From positions 1 to 32,586 of the forward strand of contig JAGRFM010000087.1 of NCBI GenBank assembly GCA_020446045.1: a stretch of DNA of 32,586 nt. The letters run 5' to 3'. The DNA is from Nitrosomonas sp. Its GTDB lineage: Bacteria > Pseudomonadota > Gammaproteobacteria > Burkholderiales > Nitrosomonadaceae. Position 1 is the stretch's first letter. Each line of letters starts with the position of its first letter. The position numbers and the translations under genes are program-made. Below the pieces are notes generated by a model. It saw nothing but the letters and a program-made list of their open reading frames with translations. It was not told the origin of the DNA and ran no database searches. Shown piece after piece: positions 24,293-32,586 of the stretch.

Positions 24293-25045
24293 CTATCCTT
24301 TCGTTCTTTCCCAGAGAAACGCTGCGATATGCTGGTGCGGCATAACCTGTTTCTGTTTTTCCATTGCCCCCCCGATATTCATCAAACAACCGCAATCCTG
24401 ACTCACGACACAATGCGCGCCCGTGGCTAAAACCGTTTGCACTTTTTCCAGCGCCATAGCCGATGAAATCTCTGGCTGTCTGACCGCAAACGTACCGCCA
24501 AAACCGCAACATTCAGCATTGTTTTCCGGCTCAATCACCTCGACATGACAAAGCTGCTGCAGCAGCTTTGTCATTTTAGTAGCGCAACCCATTTCACGTT
24601 GAGCCGAACATGAGGCATGCACAGCAACTTTGATCGGATCACCCAAATCCGTTAAGGTTATACCCAGCACATCCACCAGAAATTCCGTCAATTCAAATAT
24701 TCGCCCTGCGACATCGTGTGCACCACTCGCATCCGGTTCATCACGGAACATTTCCGTATAATGCACGCGCATCATCCCGGCGCATGATGCCGAAGGGACT
24801 ATAATCGGTATAGGTTTGGGAAATAGTGCAAGCTGTGTCCGTGCGACCGTAAGCGCTTCATTGCGGTATCCTGAATTCCAGGCAGGCTGCCCGCAACAAG
24901 TCTGGTCTTGCGGATAAATAACGTTTATCCCCTCGCGTTGTAACAATTCCACCGCACAAACACCGGCTTGCGGATAGAACACGTCGACAAGGCAAGTACC
25001 GTAAAAATATACGGTCGTGATCTTCTCTGAAAGAACGTTTTTCAA
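24293..25045 (-). CDS. lutA: Lactate utilization protein LutA
   Basis: This 250-residue protein consists of two CCG domains, each with a cysteine-rich motif: DQTCCGQPAWNSG and NAECCGFGGTFAV. These domains bind cofactors in GlcF- and HdrB-like proteins, and LutA is the first subunit of the LutABC L-lactate dehydrogenase. The only start near the N-terminus is TTG at 25045, with AGGAG 11 nt before it. It diverges from the lactate permease gene across 76 bp, so both could share control elements. Confidence 0.94.
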   Translation of the reverse strand: MKNVLSEKITTVYFYGTCLVDVFYPQAGVCAVELLQREGINVIYPQDQTCCGQPAWNSGYRNEALTVARTQLALFPKPIPIIVPSASCAGMMRVHYTEMFRDEPDASGAHDVAGRIFELTEFLVDVLGITLTDLGDPIKVAVHASCSAQREMGCATKMTKLLQQLCHVEVIEPENNAECCGFGGTFAVRQPEISSAMALEKVQTVLATGAHCVVSQDCGCLMNIGGAMEKQKQVMPHQHIAAFLWERTKG

Positions 25046-25121
25046 ATCCGACTATACTCCTGTGTTATGCTCAATATTGTGGAATTTAGCACTCTAACAA
25101 TATCAAATTGACAAAGTACTT

Positions 25122-26837
25122 GTGATTCAAGCTTTGCTTCCTTTTCTGGCTTTTCTGCCGTTAATGCTGGCCGCCATTTTACTAACCGGATTCAACTGGC
25201 CGGCACGTCGTGCCATGCCGGCCGTATTTGCAATTACCGTTATCATTGCATTAACCGTCTGGCAAATGACACCAAACCGGATATTGGCTTCTCTATTGCA
25301 AGGATTGATTTTAACCGGATCTATTTTATGGATCATCTTTGGGGCAATTCTATTACTCAACACGTTGAAAGCATCCGGTGCGATCACGACAATTCGCCAA
25401 AGCTTTGCACATATCAGTCCTGATCGCCGCGTGCAGGTTGTTATCGTAGCATGGTTATTCGGTTGTTTCATCGAAGGCGCGTCCGGTTTCGGCACACCGG
25501 CTGCCATCGTCGCACCGCTTTTGGTTGCACTGGGATTTCCCGCTATGGCGGCGATTATGGCGGGCATGATGGTTCAGTCCACTCCTGTTTCGTTTGGTGC
25601 TGTCGGCACCCCGATCGTTGTGGGGATAACCGGCGGTCTGAACCAGGATGAGATTTCTGAGAAATTGTTAGCAAAAGGCTCCAATTGGGAAGAAATCTAC
25701 CACTTGATCACCGTAGAAATTGCTGTAATCCATGCAATTATCGGTTTTTTGATGCCACTGCTCATGTGTATGATGTTGACCCGTTTTTTTGGAAAAAACA
25801 AATCATGGACGGAAGGCTTATCCATAACGCCTTTTGCCATATTCGCCGGCTTGGCGTTTGTGATTCCTTATGCACTCGCCGGGATTTTTCTTGGGCCTGA
25901 ATTCCCTTCCATTATCGGTGCATTAACGGGTTTGATGATAGTCGTTCCCGCTGCGCGTGCCGGTTTTCTGACACCTCGGTTCCATTGGGATTTTCCCGAA
26001 TCCAGAAACTGGCCCGCAGAATGGCTGGGCAGTATTGAATTCAAACTAAACCATCCCGCTCAAAATCCACCTGTTTCAATGATCTCAGCCTGGATACCTT
26101 ATATTTTTCTGGCTTTTATATTGTTATTGTCACGCATCGATAATGATATCAAAGTTTTTTTAACCCAACATCTGACATTGAATTGGAGCACTATCCTCGG
26201 TGAAGAAGGTATTTCCGGCAGCATATCAATACTATATCTTCCTGGCAGTCTTATGATGCTATCGGCTTTAGCTGCTTTCTTTCTGCACCGTATGCAACTC
26301 AGTGCTTTTCACACGGCGTTCAAGGAATCATCGCATACTTTGTTACGTGCGGGATTCGTATTGTTGTTTACCATCCCGATGGTTCGAATTCTGATTAATT
26401 CCGGCGTCAATCTGGCTGGTTTGCCCGCCATGCCGCAAGTCATGGCGCAGTGGGTTGCTGACACGGCAGGCGATATTTATCCATTTTTTGCACCGACAAT
26501 CGGTGCACTTGGTGCATTTATCGCGGGGTCCAACACCGTGTCAAATCTGATGATGGCTCAGTTTCAATGGGATACCGCGCAGTTTATCGGCGCATCTGGC
26601 GCATTGTTAGTTTCAGTGCAGGCTGTCGGCGCCGCGGCAGGCAATATGATTGCAATACACAACATTGTTTCAGCATCTGCCACCGTTGGATTATCGGGAC
26701 AGGAAGGAAAAATTATTCGAATGACACTGTTGCCTACTTTATATTATCTGTTTTCTGTCGGCAGCATCACACTGATCGCAATTTACATCTTGAATATAAG
26801 CGATCCATTGCACCCATTAAGTCGCCCCAACGGTTAA
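25122..26837 (+). CDS. lctP: L-lactate permease, LctP/LldP family
   Basis: This 571-residue integral membrane protein has about 12-14 hydrophobic helices and the family signature [19 protein letters not shown], then [15 protein letters not shown], and in the second half [22 protein letters not shown]. It should import lactate (or glycolate) with protons. The start is GTG at 25122 without a clear ribosome site. A TTGACA sits only 9 bases before it, too close to serve as its -35. Its placement back-to-back with lutABC makes a complete lactate uptake and oxidation unit. Its TAA stop overlaps the stop of the convergent nuclease gene. Confidence 0.95.
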   Translation: MIQALLPFLAFLPLMLAAILLTGFNWPARRAMPAVFAITVIIALTVWQMTPNRILASLLQGLILTGSILWIIFGAILLLNTLKASGAITTIRQSFAHISPDRRVQVVIVAWLFGCFIEGASGFGTPAAIVAPLLVALGFPAMAAIMAGMMVQSTPVSFGAVGTPIVVGITGGLNQDEISEKLLAKGSNWEEIYHLITVEIAVIHAIIGFLMPLLMCMMLTRFFGKNKSWTEGLSITPFAIFAGLAFVIPYALAGIFLGPEFPSIIGALTGLMIVVPAARAGFLTPRFHWDFPESRNWPAEWLGSIEFKLNHPAQNPPVSMISAWIPYIFLAFILLLSRIDNDIKVFLTQHLTLNWSTILGEEGISGSISILYLPGSLMMLSALAAFFLHRMQLSAFHTAFKESSHTLLRAGFVLLFTIPMVRILINSGVNLAGLPAMPQVMAQWVADTAGDIYPFFAPTIGALGAFIAGSNTVSNLMMAQFQWDTAQFIGASGALLVSVQAVGAAAGNMIAIHNIVSASATVGLSGQEGKIIRMTLLPTLYYLFSVGSITLIAIYILNISDPLHPLSRPNG

Positions 26838-28282
26838 TTGTTCACTGACATAAAACGATTGCGAATCCAGAGTTCCAATTGCCGTGTCGCCGTTACATCA
26901 TCCCGGTTATAGCTCAATATTTCCACTTTAAGCCGCTGCTTTTCCGTCCAATCCGCTTCGGAGAGGAATCGGTTAAACTGCACAACCGACCACTGCGAAC
27001 CGGACTCTTTATTTTCCCATTGAAAATTTACCAATTTTGGATGTTTGCAAATATCTTTCAGTCCATAGCTTTGCAATGGCAAAACCAGGCTGTCCTGCAC
27101 CACTTTTTGCATATCAAACATCGGACTCGAATCACCCAATAACCACTGCACCGTTGAATGCTCCAGCATATTGTAACGTTGTGCATATTTCTTGATCGAC
27201 GCTTTCTCGTGATTGGAGTAATGTGCCAGAATCACCGATGAGAATTTGATGCGATACAGTTCAATCTTTTCCAGAAAAGCAAGCCAACCGTAAAAATCTT
27301 CTTCTTCATGATCCGTCCACACGTAATCGAAATCATCCCGCGAATAAGGTGGCAGAAGCATACCCCATAGATAAATATGCCGGTCACGAGTCGGTGTAAG
27401 CGGATTATCTTCGATGTCAAAGTGTATCCATGTCCCTTCTGGCAGCACAATCCGATTATTCAATTGATACACGTCATCGTATAAAAATGCACGTGCCTGT
27501 AACACGGCGCGATGCTTGCGCTTTATTCCGGACAAATGTTGTACATCCGGTAAAGTTTCCGGCTCCTGGGCTGCAAGTTGCGCAATGCTGTTAATCCCCA
27601 ATACAAAAAGCTGTTCTGCGGTACGCTTATGGACCCCATGCAGCAAGGAAACATCTTCCTGTTCCTCAAACTGAGGACGGCAATGCTCAAAATAGGGACA
27701 GTTGCGGCATTTACTATGACTATAACGCGCATCCGGTTGCTCCTGCAGATCACGCAAATACCGCATATCTTCAAGAAATGTATCGACTAGCTCGTCGGTT
27801 TCGTCTCCAAATAATGCAGTACGATTACTCCCCAAAAATACAATAACGGGCAGATCATTACCCAGCAACCGGCGGTAAAGACTCAATTGTATTTGCAATG
27901 CCTTGGCGTTTTCTTTTTGAGTTAATTTGGCATCCGCAGGTTGATACTGACCGCTATCATGCCGGATTAGAAAATCAGGAGAGCCAACCAGCCCCAGATC
28001 ATGATTCACCAATTGCGCCTGGTAGATTACCGGCGCGCCTTCTTGCATCAGGTTCTCGGTATGCTCAAACGATTTTGCACGGTGTACGGCATACTCATTC
28101 TGCAATTCTCTTAACACCTCACGCTCATGCCGTAAGCCAGCTTCAAACAACAATTTGGTAAACCCATCCGTTTCATAATCAGCAGCCTTATGCATTTTCA
28201 ACCATGCGCGGCGTCTGCAAGATACCCATGAAGCGGCATCACTGGGCTTGATCAATTCAGTTTTTTTGTTCCGGGTTATCAT
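26834..28282 (-). CDS. TM0106-type RecB-like nuclease with RNase H-like domain
   Basis: This 482-residue protein appears to join two nuclease domains. The N-terminal part is Cas4/RecB-like (PD-(D/E)xK): GSPDFL (D103), DAKLT (D117, K119), QLSLYRRLL (Q132), and four cysteines for an iron-sulfur cluster, C22 plus [10 protein letters not shown] (C192, C195, C201). A helix-hairpin-helix-like stretch (about 213-262) leads to a C-terminal YprB-type RNase H-like domain with FDIEDN (D289, E291), [16 protein letters not shown] (D390) and YNRDDV (D461). All expected catalytic residues look intact. Such proteins are annotated TM0106 family putative nucleases; their role is not established. It stands alone, not within a CRISPR locus. 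Confidence 0.88.
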   Translation of the reverse strand: MITRNKKTELIKPSDAASWVSCRRRAWLKMHKAADYETDGFTKLLFEAGLRHEREVLRELQNEYAVHRAKSFEHTENLMQEGAPVIYQAQLVNHDLGLVGSPDFLIRHDSGQYQPADAKLTQKENAKALQIQLSLYRRLLGNDLPVIVFLGSNRTALFGDETDELVDTFLEDMRYLRDLQEQPDARYSHSKCRNCPYFEHCRPQFEEQEDVSLLHGVHKRTAEQLFVLGINSIAQLAAQEPETLPDVQHLSGIKRKHRAVLQARAFLYDDVYQLNNRIVLPEGTWIHFDIEDNPLTPTRDRHIYLWGMLLPPYSRDDFDYVWTDHEEEDFYGWLAFLEKIELYRIKFSSVILAHYSNHEKASIKKYAQRYNMLEHSTVQWLLGDSSPMFDMQKVVQDSLVLPLQSYGLKDICKHPKLVNFQWENKESGSQWSVVQFNRFLSEADWTEKQRLKVEILSYNRDDVTATRQLELWIRNRFMSVNN

Positions 28283-28389
28283 ACTTGGCGATAATACATA
28301 ACCATGTTTTTAATTATAGAGAAATATTTTCAATTCAACCATGATATGCATTAGACCGCTCAATTCAACTGAAAAAAACGTAAAGCACT

Positions 28390-28421
28390 TTGTTTGGTGA
28401 GTTTGTACTGGTATACTCACC
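28390..28421 (+). promoter_or_regulatory. Predicted promoter of the SRP RNA with overlapping palindrome
   Basis: TTGTTT (28390-28395) and TATACT (28412-28417) are spaced 16 bp apart and would start transcription about 28424, some 30 nt before the predicted 5' end of the SRP RNA. This fits a short 5' leader removed by RNase P. GGTGAGT (28396-28402) and ACTCACC (28415-28421) are perfect inverted arms spanning the spacer and covering part of the -10, an arrangement like a repressor operator. Confidence 0.5.
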
Positions 28422-28452
28422 GGTTCGATGTCAGTGTACATTGAAAAAACAA

Positions 28453-28550
28453 TGGCGGGCCTCCCCGCATTGCATGGTAGTGAACCTGGTCAGGTCCGGA
28501 AGGAAGCAGCCACAGCTATTTTCTGCAAGTGCCGGGGGTTCGGCTCGCCA
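28453..28550 (+). ncRNA. ffs: Signal recognition particle 4.5S RNA
   Basis: The conserved apical core GGTCAGGTCCGGAAGGAAGC lies at 28488-28507, followed by AGCC. The 5' end TGGCGGGCC (28453-28461) pairs with GGCTCGCCA (28542-28550) with one G-U pair, giving the closing helix. About 98 nt, the small bacterial type without an Alu domain. It binds Ffh and targets membrane proteins to FtsY and the translocon. Its place just before dnaX is a frequent arrangement. Confidence 0.96.
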
Positions 28551-28730
28551 CCCAAATTGTTAGCAAATCGATACTCAGTAACTCAGCACATCCACTAAAT
28601 CATTAACCACTTAAGTTGAATAAGATGAGTATACACTGACTGTTGTGGTTGGCGGTTGGTAATAGGTGGATAAAGGATTCGCTATAACAATCAGATATAC
28701 AGTCAGATATATTTTATATTCTAATTAAAC

Positions 28731-30359
28731 GTGTCCCAATCTCAAGTCCTTGCACGTAAATGGCGCCCCAGAACTTTTTCCGAATTGACCGGACAGGAAC
28801 ATGTCGTCAGGGCTTTATCCAATGCGTTGATTCAAAACCGGCTGCATCATGCCTACCTGTTTACCGGTACACGTGGCGTCGGGAAAACAACCGTAGCACG
28901 TATTTTTGCTAAAGCGCTAAATTGTGAAAAAGGTGTCACTGATACGCCATGCGGGTCTTGTGCAGCCTGTATGGAAATCGACCGGGGACATTTCGCCGAT
29001 TTGATCGAACTCGATGCGGCGTCGAACACGCAAGTCGATCATATGCGCGATTTATTGGAAAATGCACTGTATGCGCCGACCAGCGCACGCTTCAAAATCT
29101 ATATCATCGATGAAGTGCACATGCTTTCCAAATCGGCGTTCAATGCCATGTTAAAAACACTGGAAGAGCCGCCGGAACATGTGAAGTTTGTATTGGCCAC
29201 AACCGATCCGCAAAAAATACCCATCACAGTACTTTCCCGTTGTCTTCAGTTCAATCTGAAACAGATTCCTCCGGTATTAATCGCCGATTATTTGCGCGAC
29301 ATCTTAACCAAAGAACACATTCCTGCAGACGATAAATCGTTAGCACTTATAGCGCGCGCCGCTCAAGGCAGCATGCGCGATGCTTTAAGCATATTGGATC
29401 AAGCAATTGCTTTCGGCGAAGGCAAAATCATTGAAAGTACCGTACGTGAAATGCTCGGCGTAATTGATCAAAGCCATTTATATGCAATTCTTGATGCTCT
29501 GGCAGAAAAGAATGGCAAACAAATACTTGCTATAGCGACGGAAATGGATGCCCGTTGCCTTTCTTTTGAAACGGCATTACAAGATCTTGCTGCTATTCTG
29601 CATAGCGTCGCTTTATTTCAAACCATACCGGAAGCCATCAACGAAGATTTGCCCGAATATCAGAATATTGTATCGCTTGCTGAAACCTTTGCGCCGGAAG
29701 ACATTCAATTGTTCTATCAAATCGCCCTTCACGGCCGGCAGGATTTGCCACTTGCTCCGGATGAATATGCGGGATTTACCATGTCGCTGATTCGTATGCT
29801 TGCGTTCATGCCGGATGATCTCAGTTCAGAAGATATTGCACCAGAGAAACAGACTGAGAATATCAAGCAAATAATTCATCAACCCGGCAGTCTGCCAAAT
29901 AGCAAGACTGAGCATTCGCCGACACCATCGGATTTTAAAAACATACCCGGTACAGCGGCAACACCACAAAATTGGCCAGAACTCGTGAAGCACTTAAAAT
30001 TAAAAGGTATGGCCAAGATGCTTGCGCATCACAGCGAAGCCAAACAGATGACTGCCGATACCATCGAATTACTGATACCGGAAATACATAAACATCTTCT
30101 GGACAAAAAATATCAGAGTACCATCAAGTCAGCACTTGACGCTCATTTCGGCAGACCTGTTAAGCTCAGTTTTACGATCGGCAGCATAACCGGCATGACA
30201 CCGGTAGCGATTCAGCAGCAAGAGAATGAACAGAAGCAGGCCCAGGCTATCGCTGCCATAGAAAAAGACCCGGTCGTTCAGGATTTGGTAGACAGTTTTG
30301 ATGCAAAAATCATAGAATCATCCATTAAACCTATACAAACCCAAGGAGAACAAACATGA
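28731..30359 (+). CDS. dnaX: DNA polymerase III subunits gamma/tau
   Basis: This 542-residue clamp-loader ATPase opens and loads the beta clamp at replication forks. It has [16 protein letters not shown], Walker A GTRGVGKT (46-53), a zinc site C65 and C74-x2-C77-x2-C80, DEVH (127-130) in [17 protein letters not shown], and SRC (169-171). Domain III follows, and a tau-like C-terminus that is shorter than in E. coli (643 residues). The start is GTG at 28731, giving the usual N-terminus; no strong ribosome site is visible. A direct repeat TCAGATATA occurs twice just before it. The stop overlaps the ybaB start (ATGA). No convincing gamma-type frameshift signal was found. Confidence 0.96.
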   Translation: MSQSQVLARKWRPRTFSELTGQEHVVRALSNALIQNRLHHAYLFTGTRGVGKTTVARIFAKALNCEKGVTDTPCGSCAACMEIDRGHFADLIELDAASNTQVDHMRDLLENALYAPTSARFKIYIIDEVHMLSKSAFNAMLKTLEEPPEHVKFVLATTDPQKIPITVLSRCLQFNLKQIPPVLIADYLRDILTKEHIPADDKSLALIARAAQGSMRDALSILDQAIAFGEGKIIESTVREMLGVIDQSHLYAILDALAEKNGKQILAIATEMDARCLSFETALQDLAAILHSVALFQTIPEAINEDLPEYQNIVSLAETFAPEDIQLFYQIALHGRQDLPLAPDEYAGFTMSLIRMLAFMPDDLSSEDIAPEKQTENIKQIIHQPGSLPNSKTEHSPTPSDFKNIPGTAATPQNWPELVKHLKLKGMAKMLAHHSEAKQMTADTIELLIPEIHKHLLDKKYQSTIKSALDAHFGRPVKLSFTIGSITGMTPVAIQQQENEQKQAQAIAAIEKDPVVQDLVDSFDAKIIESSIKPIQTQGEQT

Positions 30360-30685
30360 AAGCAAATCTTGCAAACATGATGAAACAGGCACAACAGGTT
30401 CAGGAAAACATGCGTCTAATGCAGGAAAAACTCGCCACCATCGAAGTGGAAGGTCAATCCGGCGCCGGCATGGTTAAAGTTGTTATGACTTGCCGGCACG
30501 ATGTGAAAAGTGTACAGATTGACGACAGCCTTGTTGGTGATGGCGATGACAAGGAAATGCTGGAAGATTTGATAGCGGCAGCATTCAACGATGCCGTGCG
30601 CCGTGCCGAATCCACCACTCAAGAAAAAATGGCGGAATTAACCGGTGGTCTGGGATTACCGCCCGGCATGAAATTACCCTTCTAA
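30356..30685 (+). CDS. ybaB: Nucleoid-associated protein YbaB/EbfC
   Basis: This 109-residue DNA-binding protein forms dimers shaped like tweezers and binds the nucleoid. It shows the family pattern: an N-terminal helix [21 protein letters not shown], the strand [16 protein letters not shown]-like [15 protein letters not shown], the [18 protein letters not shown] acid-rich turn and a C-terminal [12 protein letters not shown] tail. AAGGAG lies about 7 nt before the ATG, which overlaps the dnaX stop. recR, the usual third gene of this cluster, does not follow; rluB does. Confidence 0.96.
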   Translation: MKANLANMMKQAQQVQENMRLMQEKLATIEVEGQSGAGMVKVVMTCRHDVKSVQIDDSLVGDGDDKEMLEDLIAAAFNDAVRRAESTTQEKMAELTGGLGLPPGMKLPF

Positions 30686-30703
30686 TCAACTGTCGGTTTT
30701 TTT

Positions 30704-31543
30704 ATGCCAACCAACCGGTCTCACAAGACATCCCGAAAAAAAATGCCATTGCGTCTGCCCTCTGCAAAGGGTACAGATACTGCTGCGAGCGTGACTTTTA
30801 AACTGCAAAAACTGCTGGCGCAAAAAGGACTGGGATCAAGACGTGAAATGGAAGCGCTGATTGCCTCCGGCCAAGTCAGCATCAATGGTAGAACCGCCAT
30901 TTTGGGAGATCGCGTAAGTGCGGCTGACAAGGTTCAAATCGGCAAGCGTATTATCCATTTTGATCTGGCCGAGCGTTTACCGCGTGTATTGTTGTATCAC
31001 AAGCCAGAAGGTGAAATAGTCAGCCGGCATGATCCTGAAGACCGACCAACCGTTTTTGACCGGTTACCTTATCTCAAATCGTCCAAATGGATTGCTATCG
31101 GGCGACTCGATTTCAATACCAGCGGCCTGTTGATTTTCACCACGGACGGATCACTAGCCAACCGTTTGATGCATCCGCGATTTGAAGTCGAACGGGAATA
31201 TGCCGTGCGTATTCTAGGCGAATTAACTGAAGACCAGATCACGCAATTGACCACCGGCATCCCATTGAATGACGGTGTTGCATCATTTAACCTGCTTACC
31301 GAAGAAGGGGGTGAAGGCGTTAATCATTGGTATCGCGTCATTCTCAAAGAAGGCAAAAACCGTGAAGTCCGGCGTCTATTTGAAGCGGTTGGCGTTACAG
31401 TCAGCCGCCTGATGCGCGTGCGTTTCGGCCCGATCAATCTGCCTCCGCGCATTAAACGCGGCAAATGGCTAGAACTCAACGAAAAAGAAATACGTCGCCT
31501 ACTGACACTGCTTGATCGTCAGACTCAGCATCCGGGTAACTGA
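30704..31543 (+). CDS. rluB: 23S rRNA pseudouridine synthase, RluB type
   Basis: This 279-residue RsuA/RluB family enzyme makes pseudouridine in 23S rRNA (position 2605 in E. coli for RluB). A basic N-terminal tail (about 1-30) precedes an S4 RNA-binding domain (KLQKLLAQKGLGSRREMEALI) and the catalytic domain with its aspartate in IGRLDFNTSGLLIFTTDG. KEGKNREVRRLFEAVG and RVRFGPINLPP are also diagnostic. RluB is favoured over RluE/RluF by length and sequence, but assignment within the family is less certain. It overlaps the convergent prmB by 19 bp at the 3' end. Confidence 0.92.
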   Translation: MPTNRSHKTSRKKMPLRLPSAKGTDTAASVTFKLQKLLAQKGLGSRREMEALIASGQVSINGRTAILGDRVSAADKVQIGKRIIHFDLAERLPRVLLYHKPEGEIVSRHDPEDRPTVFDRLPYLKSSKWIAIGRLDFNTSGLLIFTTDGSLANRLMHPRFEVEREYAVRILGELTEDQITQLTTGIPLNDGVASFNLLTEEGGEGVNHWYRVILKEGKNREVRRLFEAVGVTVSRLMRVRFGPINLPPRIKRGKWLELNEKEIRRLLTLLDRQTQHPGN

Positions 31544-32433
31544 TCCCGGCTGAGTAAAAATACAAAACCATCACCTGAACTCGTTTCAAGCCAGGTAAAT
31601 GGCGTTTGAGGATAAGCCGACATCAAGGCCTCCCGGTTATACCCGATTTCCACAATCAGCAACCCCCGTTCAGTCAGATAATGCGCTGCATCCACCAGAA
31701 TCCGCCGCGTTATATCCAGACCGTCAAACCCGCTGGCCAGCGCATTAACCGGCTCATGGCGATATTCTTCCGGCAATGCGGCCATCGACTCGGCGTTAAC
31801 ATATGGTGGATTGCTGATAATTAAGTCATAACGCCTGTCGTTTAATCCTGCAAACAAATCTGACCGGGTTAAATGAATACGGTTGCCTAATTGATAATCC
31901 TCAACATTTTTTTGAGCTACAGCCAAAGCATCACTGGAAATATCCACTGCATCAATATCTGCCTGCTCAAATGCATGCGCCATCAAAATAGCCAGGCATC
32001 CTGATCCTGTACACATATCCAGTGCACGATGAATATTATTTGGATCTTTAACCCAGGGTTCCAACTGGTTTTGCAATAATTCTGCAATAAACGAGCGTGG
32101 GATAATCACGCGTTCATCGACATAAAATGCATAATCACCGAGCCAGGCCTCTTGAGTCAGGTACGCTGCCGGCTTTCTCTCGTTAATCCTGCGTTCGAGA
32201 ATAGCCATAGTTTGATTAAGTTCTTCAGTAATCAATCGGGCATCCAGAAACGGTTCTAACTGATCGAGTGGCAGATGCAAGGTATGTAGGATAAGATAAG
32301 CAGCTTCGTCAAAAGCGGTTCTCGAACCGTGACCAAAAAAAAGTCCGGCCTGATTGAACTGGCTTACCGCAAAACGCAATAGGTCACGTACTGTTTGTAA
32401 CTGATTTTTTGCTTGTTCAAACATCTTTAGCAT
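31525..32433 (-). CDS. prmB: Ribosomal protein L3 glutamine methyltransferase PrmB
   Basis: This 302-residue SAM-dependent enzyme methylates a glutamine of ribosomal protein L3. It has an N-terminal helical domain, the SAM motif ALDMCTGSGCLAILMA, and the catalytic NPPY in IISNPPYVNAESMAALPEEYRHEP. The LPEEYRHEP stretch after NPPY separates PrmB from PrmC, which has a different sequence there. ATG at 32433 is used; an ATG at 32424 is also possible and neither has a good ribosome site. The remaining 150 bp to the window end hold no supported gene. Confidence 0.94.
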   Translation of the reverse strand: MLKMFEQAKNQLQTVRDLLRFAVSQFNQAGLFFGHGSRTAFDEAAYLILHTLHLPLDQLEPFLDARLITEELNQTMAILERRINERKPAAYLTQEAWLGDYAFYVDERVIIPRSFIAELLQNQLEPWVKDPNNIHRALDMCTGSGCLAILMAHAFEQADIDAVDISSDALAVAQKNVEDYQLGNRIHLTRSDLFAGLNDRRYDLIISNPPYVNAESMAALPEEYRHEPVNALASGFDGLDITRRILVDAAHYLTERGLLIVEIGYNREALMSAYPQTPFTWLETSSGDGFVFLLSRDQLPGC

Positions 32434-32586
32434 TTAAAAAAACATTAAAGGACATTAATCCTAAAAACCTCAGTTGACCGTTACAAGGAAATACAACCTA
32501 ATGAATAGAAATATAAATTTTTTCAAAATGCCTTAACCTGAATGGTGAGCAACACTATGATGCTTATAGTCCATTGTTTTTTACTT

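Noticed and set aside
25108-25113. TTGACA just before the lactate permease start
   Set aside because: As a -35 it would start transcription inside the gene, and no -10 lies at the right distance.
26834-28282. CRISPR Cas4 assignment for the RecB-like protein
   Set aside because: The domain resembles Cas4, but no repeats or other cas genes are present and the RNase H-like C-terminal domain points to the TM0106 family.
28691-28711. TCAGATATA direct repeat before dnaX
   Set aside because: Only two copies, 9 bp each, in AT-rich DNA; could be chance and is too short for a CRISPR or iteron array.
30090-30160. A-rich slip site in dnaX (GAC AAA AAA TAT) as a gamma-subunit frameshift
   Set aside because: It lies near codon 457, beyond the expected domain III/IV border, has no A AAA AAG heptamer, and I see no clear stimulatory stem after it.
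32502-32537. 11-codon leader-like peptide after AAGGA near the right end
   Set aside because: Too short to judge and no attenuator or downstream gene is visible.
32542-32586. Open frame from ATG 32542 to the window end
   Set aside because: Only 15 codons are visible, with no ribosome site; nothing supports a gene start.

Overview
The window reads as chromosomal DNA of a moderately AT-rich betaproteobacterium. A Nitrosomonadales-type organism is my best guess, but no diagnostic pathway such as ammonia oxidation is present to prove it. The guess rests on the ispD-ispF-thpR-tsaB-rimI-udg gene chain, the cutA-dsbD pair, the BCAM0308-type zinc protein and the ffs-dnaX-ybaB neighbourhood. Genes are packed tightly, many with 4-nt stop/start overlaps. 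There is no phage, no CRISPR array, no tRNA or rRNA, and no complete insertion sequence.

Layout. 1-1470: an unidentified end region with a long inverted repeat, then two related small exported proteins. 1488-6798 (minus): an apparent transcription unit of a small membrane protein, glycerol kinase, a 960-residue sensor kinase with three repeated sensory modules, and its NarL-type response regulator. 6972-9938 (plus): CutA, DsbD and a TlpA-like thioredoxin, a set for moving reducing power to the periplasm. 9994-10890 (minus): TtcA tRNA thiolase. 11070-12555 (plus): type-1 copper protein, DUF411 protein and c-type cytochrome lipoprotein, apparently one periplasmic copper/redox operon. 12570-12839: a short non-autonomous mobile element (MITE-like) with perfect 25-bp inverted ends. 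It sits a few bases before the TTG start of guanine deaminase (12846-14228). 14414-14893: BCAM0308 zinc-ribbon protein. 14924-16750 (minus): an FtsH protease. 16945-17313: DCC-family thiol protein.

17342-20963 (minus): six genes, from ispD to a family-4 uracil-DNA glycosylase, each overlapping the next by 4 nt. They cover isoprenoid precursor synthesis, RNA/tRNA modification, ribosomal protein acetylation and DNA repair. 21062-21850: a TfpX/TfpZ pilin accessory protein without a pilin nearby. 22001-22231: TusA-like sulfur carrier. 22237-26837: lutABC diverging from a lactate permease, a complete lactate uptake and oxidation module. 26834-28282 (minus): TM0106-type RecB-like nuclease with a second RNase H-like domain. 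28453-28550: the SRP 4.5S RNA, followed by dnaX, ybaB and rluB. 31525-32433 (minus): prmB.

I did not find an obviously new defence or mobile system. The best leads are the MITE against guaD, the cysteine-bearing triple repeat in the sensor kinase, the small KIHKYEQ protein pair beside that two-component system, the copper protein/DUF411/cytochrome trio, and a palindrome over the predicted SRP RNA promoter.
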